Shown here piece by piece: positions 34,670-42,452 of a stretch of DNA of 53,785 bases. Source of the stretch: Spirochaetota bacterium (GTDB lineage: Bacteria; Spirochaetota; Spirochaetia; Treponematales; Rectinemataceae); NCBI GenBank assembly GCA_026398595.1, contig JAPLSO010000050.1, positions 1 to 53,785 on the forward strand, read 5' to 3'. The notes beneath the pieces are model-generated. The model was not told where the DNA came from. It saw only the letters and a program-made list of their open reading frames with translations, and ran no database searches. Position 1 is the first letter of the stretch, and every line of letters starts with the position of its first letter. The position numbers and the translations under genes are program-made.

Positions 34670-35803
34670 ATGAAAAGGGAGATCGTCGTCGCGCTCGACG
34701 GCTCGGGGGAATTCACGACCGTTGGCGAGGCGCTCCGGTTGGCCGAGGCTTCGGCCGGGGAAGGCGCCAGGGTTTACGTCGGGCGGGGAACCTACAGGGA
34801 AAAGCTGAGGATTTTCAGCCCTGGCATCGAGCTTGCGGGCGAGGGCATGGACGAGACTTCGATTGTCTGGGACGACTGCGCCTCGCGGCTCCTGCCCGAC
34901 GGGGAGAGGATGGGGACCTTCAACTCCTATACCCTGTACGTTGGCGCGCCGCGCATAACGATCCGTGATCTGTCGATCGTCAACGCGGCCGGCGACGGGC
35001 GGCTCGTCGGACAGGCCGTCGCCCTCTACGCCGACGCCGACCTTTTCCTCGCCGTGGACTGCCGGCTATCGGCCCGCCAGGACAGCCTCTGCACCGGTCC
35101 TCTGCCCAAGAACCCGACGCCCAAGGGGGTAAACCTGGTCCACCCCGTCGCCGGCCTCGGGGACGACGATCCCGTCCTCCCCTTTCGCCAGCTCTACCGG
35201 CGCTGCCTGATCGAGGGCGACGTGGACTTCATTTTCGGGTCGGCCATGGCTCTTTTCGAGGACTGCGAAATACGCTCGCTGGCGCGCCTGCCCTTGGCTG
35301 CCGGCCCCGCCGGGGCGGCCGTTGCCGCTGACCCAGACTCGGGCGCCCAGGGCTGGATCGCCGCCCCCTCGACCTACCCTGGCCAGGCACAAGGCTTCGT
35401 CTTTCACGGCTGCAAGCTCACGGCAGAAGCAGGGACGGAGCGCGTCTATCTCGGCCGACCCTGGCGCCACACGGGAAGAGTGGTCTTTGCAGGCTGCAAC
35501 CTCGGCGCCCATATAGCCCCTGAGGGCTGGGACGACTGGGGCAAGCCCGAGGCCAGGATCTTCGGCGGATTCGCCGAATACGGCTCGACCGGGCCCGGGG
35601 CGCCGCAGGAGGGTAGGCTTTTAAGGAACATCGAGGGGCTTCCGGCCGGCCACCACGGCTTTGGCCGCGGCCAAAGCCGCGCCGCCTGGGCAAAAGTCCT
35701 TTCGGCGGCGGAGGCCGCCGCTCTCGCCCCGGGAATTCTTTTCGGATCGGCTTTCGCTCAGGCGGAGCGCGGTGCTATAGTCCCTCCATGCCGACAGCGA
35801 TAA
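34670..35803 (+). CDS. Pectinesterase (CE8), cytoplasmic
   Basis: This 377-residue right-handed beta-helix enzyme removes methyl esters from galacturonate chains. Family motifs are present in order: GQAVALY (Gln115), the catalytic RQDSLC (Asp138), GDVDFIFG (Asp186) and LGRPWR with the substrate-binding Arg. No signal peptide is visible, so it should act inside the cell on imported methylated oligomers, upstream of the GH105 and GH4 steps encoded in the other operon. The C-terminal 100 residues are Ala/Gly-rich. The start ATG directly follows a -10 box. Its last 16 bases overlap the start of the MoxR gene. Confidence 0.88.
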   Translation: MKREIVVALDGSGEFTTVGEALRLAEASAGEGARVYVGRGTYREKLRIFSPGIELAGEGMDETSIVWDDCASRLLPDGERMGTFNSYTLYVGAPRITIRDLSIVNAAGDGRLVGQAVALYADADLFLAVDCRLSARQDSLCTGPLPKNPTPKGVNLVHPVAGLGDDDPVLPFRQLYRRCLIEGDVDFIFGSAMALFEDCEIRSLARLPLAAGPAGAAVAADPDSGAQGWIAAPSTYPGQAQGFVFHGCKLTAEAGTERVYLGRPWRHTGRVVFAGCNLGAHIAPEGWDDWGKPEARIFGGFAEYGSTGPGAPQEGRLLRNIEGLPAGHHGFGRGQSRAAWAKVLSAAEAAALAPGILFGSAFAQAERGAIVPPCRQR

Positions 35804-36726
35804 GCGCGAACGAGATAGTAGGAAACGCGGCCAAGGTCGTCGTGGGGAAGCGGCGCGTCCTCGAATTGATGGCCGTCGCCCTTCTGGCCGAGGGCCATGT
35901 CCTTCTGGAGGATCTGCCAGGCCTAGGCAAGACCATCATGGCCAAGGCTCTGGCCCGGTCCATCGGCGGGAGCTTCCGCCGCATCCAATTCACCCCCGAC
36001 CTTCTGCCTTCGGATGTCACGGGTTTCTCCGTGTACAGCCAGAAGACGGGCGAGTTCGTCTTTCACTCCGGGCCTGTCATGGCCAATGTCCTCCTCGCGG
36101 ACGAGATCAACCGCACCATCCCCCGCACCCAGGCCGCCCTTCTCGAGAGCATGGGCGAGTTCCAGGTGACGGTCGACGGAGCCACGCTCAAGCTCCCCCG
36201 GCCTTTCTTCGTCATCGCGACCCAGAACCCCATCGAGATGGACGGAACCTTCCCCCTTCCCGAAGCTCAGCTCGACCGCTTCCTCATGAAGATCGACCTC
36301 GGCTATCCTGACAAGGACGAGGAACTGGCCATCATGGAGCGATTCAGGGAGGGCGATCCTCTCGAAAAGCTCGAGGCCGTTTCGAGCCCCGAGGCGATCG
36401 TCGAACTGCAGAAGAAGCGCGGAAGTATCTTCGTCGCCCCGCCCGTCCGCGATTACATTGCCTGCCTCGTGGGAGCGACGCGGAGTCATCCCAAACTGCG
36501 CTACGGAGCCAGCCCCCGCGGCTCCCTTGGCCTCATGCGGGCGGCCCAGGCCCTCGCCATCCTGCGCGGCAGGGACTTCGTCCTCCCCGACGACATCAAG
36601 GAACTTGCCCTTCCCGTCCTTGGGCACAGAATCATCCTCAAACACGAGGAACGGGCCAAAGGCGCCCGGGCCTCAGCCATCGTGGAGGAGATCCTCTCCC
36701 AGGTTCCGGTACCTTCCCCGGTCTAG
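35788..36726 (+). CDS. MoxR-family AAA+ ATPase
   Basis: This 312-residue AAA+ chaperone-like ATPase has Walker A LEDLPGLGKT near residue 45, Walker B VLLADEINR near 110, sensor 1 FFVIATQNPIE and the MoxR lid region with YGASPRGSLGLMRAAQA. MoxR proteins act with DUF58 and von Willebrand-type proteins in envelope or metallo-enzyme maturation. The gene is followed at 11 bases by a DUF58 gene, then a DUF4129-like membrane protein. A TATAGT sequence six bases before the ATG suggests its own leaderless transcript starting inside the pectinesterase gene. Confidence 0.92.
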   Translation: MPTAISANEIVGNAAKVVVGKRRVLELMAVALLAEGHVLLEDLPGLGKTIMAKALARSIGGSFRRIQFTPDLLPSDVTGFSVYSQKTGEFVFHSGPVMANVLLADEINRTIPRTQAALLESMGEFQVTVDGATLKLPRPFFVIATQNPIEMDGTFPLPEAQLDRFLMKIDLGYPDKDEELAIMERFREGDPLEKLEAVSSPEAIVELQKKRGSIFVAPPVRDYIACLVGATRSHPKLRYGASPRGSLGLMRAAQALAILRGRDFVLPDDIKELALPVLGHRIILKHEERAKGARASAIVEEILSQVPVPSPV

Positions 36727-36737
36727 GTCCGGCGGCC

Positions 36738-37961
36738 ATGGAAACAATTTCCGGAACGGGCTCCACAAGACCCGATTCGCCCGCCTTTCGGGCGGCCGCG
36801 CCGAGCGGCGCGATGAGCTATTTCACCCTTACGATCTCGATACTCGCCGTCGCCCTCACCGCCTTCATCGCTGCCGCCCAGGCCTCGCCCCTCCTTGCCT
36901 CATTCGCCGGAGCCCTTCTCCTCCTTCTCTGTTCCCTGCGCGCCTGGGCCGCCCTGGGCGCGCAGCGCCTCAGCGTCAAGGCTGTCTGCGGGGACCGCAG
37001 GGTATTCGCGGGCGAAACCCTGAGCCTCAACGTCAAACTGGAAAACCGCAAGCTCCTGCCCGCCTGGATCAGCCTCGAGATCGATCGGGATCAGGCGCTC
37101 GCGCCTGAGGCGGAATCGGGCGGCGAGACCGCCCTCGGTCCCTTCGCGAAGACCTCGGGACACTGGAGCTTCAAGGCTTCGCGACGCGGCTTATACAGGC
37201 TCGGACCGATACGGATCGTCTCCTCCGATCCCCTTGGCCTTTGCCAGAAGGAGAAAAAAAATACCTTTTCGGCCGAGATCGTCGTATATCCGCGGCTCGT
37301 GCCCGTTGTCGACCCAGCCCTGCCCTACAGGGATTATTTCGGCATTCACCCAGCCAAGGGGGTCATCGAGGATCCTGCCTGGTACGAGGGCACACGCGAA
37401 TACACGGGCCTGCGTCCGGCGAGGAACATCCACTGGAAAGCCAGCGCCCGATTCGCGACGCTCCTGGAAAAGATCTTCGAACCCACTTCGCACCGGAAGG
37501 CTTTCTTCCTTTTAGACGGCTCGGGTTTCAAGGCCGCGGCCGACGCCGAAGGTTTCGAATCGGCCCTCGAAATCGTCGCCTCCCTCGGCTCCCTCCTGGT
37601 CGAAACAGGCGCCTCGATCGGGGCGGTTACGGACAGGCTCGTGACGGGCCACCCGGCATTCCTTCCCTTGGGAAGGGGGCCCGAACACCTGGGAGCCTTC
37701 CTGGAACTTCTCGCCCGCTGTACGGCCGAGCCGGGGAAAAACATCGCTTCGCTCATGGAAAGCGGCGGAATCCAGGGCGCCAGCCTCATTGTCGTAGAAC
37801 GGGAACCCGGGCCGGCGACAGCCTCCTTCTTCTCCCTGCCGGCTACGCGCAGGGATCGTATCATCTTCGTCTTCGCCCGCAAGCCCGCCGACGGTGCCCA
37901 AGCTCTCTACCCCTTCGTAAGCTTTTCCGAACTCGCTCCCGCGAAGGAGGGAAAGCCGTGA
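36738..37961 (+). CDS. DUF58 domain protein of MoxR cluster
   Basis: This 407-residue protein has two hydrophobic segments near the N-terminus (about 28-70), then an extracytoplasmic-like beta domain, and the DUF58 core with YEGTREYTGLRPARNIHWKASAR, the hallmark segment of the family. A VWA-like fold is expected at the C-terminus (FFLLDGSG, ASIGAVTD). It works with the MoxR ATPase encoded upstream. The start is uncertain: the ATG at 36738 is used, but an ATG at 36812 just before the first hydrophobic segment is also possible, since the first 25 residues look unconserved. The stop overlaps the next GTG start (GTGA). Confidence 0.85.
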   Translation: METISGTGSTRPDSPAFRAAAPSGAMSYFTLTISILAVALTAFIAAAQASPLLASFAGALLLLLCSLRAWAALGAQRLSVKAVCGDRRVFAGETLSLNVKLENRKLLPAWISLEIDRDQALAPEAESGGETALGPFAKTSGHWSFKASRRGLYRLGPIRIVSSDPLGLCQKEKKNTFSAEIVVYPRLVPVVDPALPYRDYFGIHPAKGVIEDPAWYEGTREYTGLRPARNIHWKASARFATLLEKIFEPTSHRKAFFLLDGSGFKAAADAEGFESALEIVASLGSLLVETGASIGAVTDRLVTGHPAFLPLGRGPEHLGAFLELLARCTAEPGKNIASLMESGGIQGASLIVVEREPGPATASFFSLPATRRDRIIFVFARKPADGAQALYPFVSFSELAPAKEGKP

Positions 37962-39334
37962 GCATCCAGCTTTTCTTTCTGGTCATCCTCGAGATCATCA
38001 AGCTCCAGCTCATCGCCTCCTACGGCTTTCTCGCCCTTGGGCGTATCCTCGCCAGGCCCCTGCCCTTCCTCGCCTCATCCCTTGCCTTTCTCGTTTCCGT
38101 GGCCCTAGAGAAGGAGCTGAGGCGCGCCTCCCTACGTTTCTATCTCCATCTCCTCGTCAACCTTATCGGCTTCGCCCTCTCCTTCGCCCTGGTCTTCGCC
38201 CTGCGCGCAGGGATTTCCCCGACGCCGGCGGCTGTTGCCGCGGTATTCTCCGCCGACCCGCTTTCGGGCATGGCCGTCCTCGCCGCCCTGGCCGTCTTCT
38301 GGCTGCGGGGAGTCTGGCTGCAGGCCCAACCGTTCAGCCATGACTTCGTCGTCGCCCGCTTCGACGAGGGCCTTGCCCTCTTCTTCGCCGCCCTCATCCT
38401 CCAAGCCGTGGCGAGAGTCTCCAATCCTCGTGCCGGGGAACTTGCCCTGCCCGACCTCGTGTTCTCCGTCCTCGCCCTCGGCGTATCGCGCCGCGGTTCG
38501 GAACGGCGGGGAGGCTTCGCTCAACCTAAAAGAGGCACGGTTGCCGTGGCGCAGACGGTTGTCTTTGCGCTCTCGGCCTACGGCCTCGCCAGCCTCATGC
38601 CCGCCCTGGGCGAGCCCGCGGCCAAGGCGGCCTACACCTTGGGCGCCCTGGGTTCGAGACTTCTGCGCTGGATCGAGATCTTTTTAGTCTGGCTCTTCAA
38701 GCCGCGCGGGAAAAGCCTGGCCCAGGCCGTGGAGGGAGGAGTCAGGTCGGCCGCCGAGTCTGTCCCCATCGTCGAGGAAGCACACTCCCTCTTTTCGACC
38801 ATCCTCCTCTGGCTGGTCGGAACGGTCGCCGCCGTCATTGTCCTCATCCTGACCGCATGGCTCCTCTACGGTCTCGCGAAATTTCTATTCGCCCGCGTGC
38901 CGGCCTCGGCCGGAACACCGCCTTCACTTGGTCTCTGGAAACGGTTCAAGGCTTTCCTCGCGCGCATCGCCAGGGCTCTCGGCAAAATGTCCCTGCGCCG
39001 CGGCCGCAGGCGGAACTTCAGCCCTGCCCTCTCTGCCTACGCCAGGCTTCTCTCCTGCGGACGCGCCGCCGGCCTGCCGCGCATGTACAGCGAGACACCC
39101 CGGGAATTTTCTGGACGCCTCGCCGAGGCATATCCAGGCTGGGCAGAGGCCGCCGACATCGTGACGTCCTGTCTCGAAGCCGAGGTCTACGGGAAGCGTC
39201 CTTCTTCCGGGACCCTGCGAGCCAATCTCGAACATGCCCGAGGCAGGCTCCAGCCCCTCGGCTTTCTCCTGGCGAGGCTTGCCCGCGGACTTACCCGGAT
39301 GAGGGGGAAGCGCTCCCCGACCACTGTAATTTGA
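37958..39334 (+). CDS. Multi-pass membrane protein with C-terminal DUF4129-like domain
   Basis: This 458-residue protein has several membrane helices in the first 210 residues, another single helix near 290, a basic linker, and a C-terminal domain (about 345-425) resembling DUF4129. The GTG start at 37958 has AAGGAGG eight bases upstream and overlaps the DUF58 stop by 4 bases. A much longer reading from 37241 is an artefact of the overlapping frame. In the usual MoxR-DUF58-TgpA clusters this position is taken by a transglutaminase-like protein ending in DUF4129; here the transglutaminase core is not recognisable. The role is unknown, perhaps envelope assembly. Confidence 0.7.
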   Translation: MSIQLFFLVILEIIKLQLIASYGFLALGRILARPLPFLASSLAFLVSVALEKELRRASLRFYLHLLVNLIGFALSFALVFALRAGISPTPAAVAAVFSADPLSGMAVLAALAVFWLRGVWLQAQPFSHDFVVARFDEGLALFFAALILQAVARVSNPRAGELALPDLVFSVLALGVSRRGSERRGGFAQPKRGTVAVAQTVVFALSAYGLASLMPALGEPAAKAAYTLGALGSRLLRWIEIFLVWLFKPRGKSLAQAVEGGVRSAAESVPIVEEAHSLFSTILLWLVGTVAAVIVLILTAWLLYGLAKFLFARVPASAGTPPSLGLWKRFKAFLARIARALGKMSLRRGRRRNFSPALSAYARLLSCGRAAGLPRMYSETPREFSGRLAEAYPGWAEAADIVTSCLEAEVYGKRPSSGTLRANLEHARGRLQPLGFLLARLARGLTRMRGKRSPTTVI

Positions 39335-39383
39335 TGCTGTTTCGTTCTTTGCTCATTTTGTTAAACATTTTAATGAATTGCGA

Positions 39384-39412
39384 TTGACAGCGTACGACAC
39401 CCATGATGTACT
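39384..39412 (+). promoter_or_regulatory. Promoter of the sulfoquinovosidase operon
   Basis: A perfect -35 TTGACA (39384-39389), a 17-base spacer and TGTACT (39407-39412, four of six matches) lie 39 bases before the binding-protein start. The 117-base gap after the DUF4129 gene is otherwise AT-rich with no clear terminator. Confidence 0.5.
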
Positions 39413-39451
39413 TGCCTTAGCGACCAAAATCAGGTCCCAAGGAGGCTCAAC

Positions 39452-40620
39452 GTGAAAGCGAAGTCAATGCGAAGCGTCGCCGCGCTCGCCGTCATCTTCC
39501 TATTCACCCTTCCCATCGCCCTTTCCGCCCAGGCAATCGTCCTCAAATGGCCTTCAATCTGGGTAGGCCAGGATTCCAAAGCCCCTGCAATCGCCAGTAT
39601 CGTCGGAGCCTTCAACAAGGAGAACGCGGGCAAGATAAAGGTCGAGATCGAACCCCAGCCCGACTACAACGGATATGAGCAGAAGATCAGGACTGCCCTC
39701 GCGGCTGGACAGAGCCCCGGGGACATATTCACCTTCTTCCTCAACGCCACGACCAAGGAATTCTACAACTCCAAGCTCCTCATGGATTTCTCCAAGGATT
39801 TCACGGGCGACTGGAAGGCTTCCTTCGATCCCGGCCCCGTATCCCAGTCCATCATCAACGGTCAGCTCAAGACCCTTCCCTACGAGACCGCCGTCCTTCC
39901 CCCCTGGTACAACACCGATCTGCTCAAGAAAGCGGGCGTCACGAAGATACCGACCACGATGGCCGATTTCTGGACCACGCTGGACAAGCTCAAGGCTTCC
40001 GGCGTCTACCCGATGAGCCAGATGAGCGGCGATGTCAACGCATGGACCTCCATGCTCTGGTTCTCGGCCTTCGCCGCCTCCTACGGCGGACCCAAGGTTT
40101 GGGACAAGCCATTCACTGACAAGGCATTCGTGGAATCCGCCAATCTGATGAAAAAGCTTTTCGAGAGCTACACGACCCCGGACGCCGTCGGCGCGGGCGC
40201 CGGCGTCTCGGGCGGCCACTTCCTGGCGGGCAGGACGGCCATCTTCGCCAACGGCCCGTGGTATTCAGGAAGGGCCGATCTCAGGGCCACTTCCTTCTTT
40301 CCGAGTATCGTCATCGCCCGCGCTCCTTCGCCAGGTCCTTACAAGAACATCACCATCTCGAGGCTGCAGGCCAATCTCGCGGCCGGCGGGCCAGCTCAGG
40401 CGCTATGTTCGCCATCCAGTCGGGCTATATCCCCATAGACCCCTTGCAGAAGCAGTTCTATGATCTGGCCGCCAACTCCCCCGTAACGGCGAGCGACCTC
40501 CAGACCGAGCTCGGAGCTGAAGCCACCCTCGAGTTCGCCCAGCAGCTGGGCGCCCTGGCCCTCGGCAAAATAACGTCCGAGGAGTTCTGCGCCCTGGTCG
40601 AACGCAAGATAGACCGCTGA
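39452..40620 (+). pseudogene. Extracellular sugar-binding protein, frameshifted near position 40400
   Basis: The start is a GTG with AAGGAGG six bases upstream. The signal peptide cleaves near SA-QA (about residue 27), and family-1 binding-protein sequence runs in frame to about residue 315 (SRLQANLAAGG). It then reaches a stop at 40438. The C-terminus resumes in another frame with SGAMFAIQSGYIPIDPLQ and ends at 40620. Compared with the three other binding proteins here (409-430 residues), the joined length is about 389, so a few tens of residues appear lost with the frameshift. It is the first gene of the sulfoquinovosidase operon. If the break is real, the importer lacks its receptor; an assembly deletion is equally possible. 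Confidence 0.8.
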
Positions 40621-40628
40621 TAATCATA

Positions 40629-40667
40629 ACCGCGCCCGGCTCAGGAAGCCGGGCGCGGTCTTTTTTT
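40629..40667 (+). terminator. Intrinsic terminator inside the operon, after the binding-protein gene
   Basis: A perfect 13-base-pair GC-rich stem (ACCGCGCCCGGCT with its complement) closes a CAGGA loop and is followed by TC and seven T. It lies 8 bases after the binding-protein stop and 22 bases before the malF start. It would strongly reduce transcription of the downstream permease and enzyme genes unless read through. Confidence 0.85.
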
Positions 40668-40688
40668 GGATACAATGCCGGGGGGCAT

Positions 40689-41570
40689 ATGCGTGAAAAA
40701 AAAGGATATGGGCTGAAGATCCTGGCATTCCTCGCCCCGGTCCTGATTCTCTATACCGCCTTTTTCCTCTATCCCCTCGTCTTCACGGCCTGGACGAGCC
40801 TCATGAAGTGGAAAGGCATTGGATCGATGAGCTTCTACGGCCTGCAGAACTACGTCAAGCTTCTCTCCGACCCGACCTTCAGGCTTTCGATACGCAACAA
40901 CATGGTCTGGGCGGCCGCCCTTGGCTTCATCCAGGTTCCCCTGGCCTGTCTCGTCGCCCTCATCCTTGTCCGCCAACCGAAAGGCTGGAAGCTGCTCAGG
41001 ACCCTGTATTACCTTCCTAACGTCATATCGACCGTTGCGCTCGCGATGGTCTGGGTAGCCATGTACAATCCCCTCTATGGTCCTCTCAACGCCATCCTGA
41101 AGACCTTGGGGTTCCAGGCACGGAACTGGCTGGGCGATCCAGCCACGTCCCTCATGTCCATCATTGGACAATCCGTCCTCTACATCGGCTATTTCATGAT
41201 CATCATCCTCGCCGCGGCCATGGAGATCCCGGTCGAGCTCTTCGAGGCGGCCCAGATGGACGGGGCCACTGTTTTCCAGCAGAACAAGCTGATAACACTG
41301 CCGATGATCAGGGGCACTCTCGTCACCAGCGTAACCCTGGCGATGGCTTTCGGGATGCGGCATTTCGAGTCGACCTTCCTGATGACCCAGGGAGGCCCGG
41401 CTTTTTCAACCTCCACCATGGGCATCATGCTCTTCCTCAAGATGGACGCCCTGCGCTACGGAGAGGCCAGCGCCGTAGGCATGATCCTCATACTCCTGGG
41501 AACGGTGGCGATTTCCCTCATCCGCAAGTTGCTCGAATGGCGCGATCCCCTTTGGGGCTCGGGTCTCTAG
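40689..41570 (+). CDS. Sugar ABC importer permease, MalF type
   Basis: This 293-residue permease has six predicted helices and an EAA loop (FEAAQMDGATVFQQNKLITLPMI). A G-rich ribosome-binding site overlaps the descending side of the upstream terminator region. It lies in the operon with the GH31 sulfoquinovosidase, so a sulfoquinovose glycoside such as sulfoquinovosyl glycerol is a plausible cargo. Confidence 0.88.
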   Translation: MREKKGYGLKILAFLAPVLILYTAFFLYPLVFTAWTSLMKWKGIGSMSFYGLQNYVKLLSDPTFRLSIRNNMVWAAALGFIQVPLACLVALILVRQPKGWKLLRTLYYLPNVISTVALAMVWVAMYNPLYGPLNAILKTLGFQARNWLGDPATSLMSIIGQSVLYIGYFMIIILAAAMEIPVELFEAAQMDGATVFQQNKLITLPMIRGTLVTSVTLAMAFGMRHFESTFLMTQGGPAFSTSTMGIMLFLKMDALRYGEASAVGMILILLGTVAISLIRKLLEWRDPLWGSGL

Positions 41571-41578
41571 GAGTGTCC

Positions 41579-42421
41579 ATGAAGAGCGAAAAAAGCGCCC
41601 TATCGCCTTTCGCGACCATCCTGAAATGGATATTTCTCCTCTTTCTCCTTGCCGTCGCCATCATTCCCCTGCTCTGGCTCCTTCTCAACTCCTTCAAGAC
41701 AAACCTCGAGCTCCAGGCTTCCCCCTTCGGCCTCCCCTCCAGGTTCAGCTTCCAGAACTACCGCAACGCCATAGCCCTTTCGTCCCTTCCCCGGCTTTTC
41801 ATCAATTCCGTCCTTGTCGCCTTCGGAACCGTGATCATCAACATCCTCGTCACATCGATGGCGGGCTTCGTCCTGGCGCGGGAAACCTTCAGGGGACAGG
41901 GGACCATACATACTCTGCTCACCGCGGGCATCCTGATCCCCATCATCGCCTTCATGGTTCCCTACTTCACGCTGGTAACGAAGTTGGGCCTCTACGACAA
42001 GCTCATCACCCTCGTCCTCGTCTATTCGGCCATCAACATCCCCGTTTCGATCTTCATAATCACGGCCTTCATGCGGGCGATCCCCAAGGAGATGGAGGAG
42101 GCGGCTATCATCGACGGCTGCGGCTTTGTCAAGCGCTTCACGAAGATCATCTTTCCCCTGGCGCGGTCGGGCATCGTCACCGCGGGCACCTTCTGCTTCA
42201 TCTACGCGTGGAACGAGTTCATCATGGCCATGCTCCTTACCTCCAGCCTGTCCGCGAGGACGATCCAGCTGGGCATCCGATTCTTCACGAGCCAATACAT
42301 CTCAGACTACACGGGCATGTTCGCAGCGATCGTCCTCTCCATCGTGCCGAGCGTCATCATCTATGTTTTCCTTCATGACATGATCATTTCGGGCCTCAGT
42401 TCAGGCGCCGTGAAGGGTTGA
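41579..42421 (+). CDS. Sugar ABC importer permease, MalG type
   Basis: This 280-residue permease has six predicted helices, the EAA loop (EEAAIIDGCGFVKRFTKIIFPL) and the GAVKG tail of the family. I start it at the ATG at 41579, preceded by GGAG; a longer reading from 41537 overlaps the malF gene. The catabolic genes follow after 31 bases. No ATPase is present. Confidence 0.9.
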   Translation: MKSEKSALSPFATILKWIFLLFLLAVAIIPLLWLLLNSFKTNLELQASPFGLPSRFSFQNYRNAIALSSLPRLFINSVLVAFGTVIINILVTSMAGFVLARETFRGQGTIHTLLTAGILIPIIAFMVPYFTLVTKLGLYDKLITLVLVYSAINIPVSIFIITAFMRAIPKEMEEAAIIDGCGFVKRFTKIIFPLARSGIVTAGTFCFIYAWNEFIMAMLLTSSLSARTIQLGIRFFTSQYISDYTGMFAAIVLSIVPSVIIYVFLHDMIISGLSSGAVKG

Positions 42422-42452
42422 CCCCGCCTGCAGGAGGCATTACCACAAATCT

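Noticed and set aside
37241..37957. N-terminal extension of the DUF4129-like gene
   Set aside because: It overlaps the DUF58 gene in another frame and is Arg/Pro-rich; the GTG at 37958 has a strong Shine-Dalgarno site.
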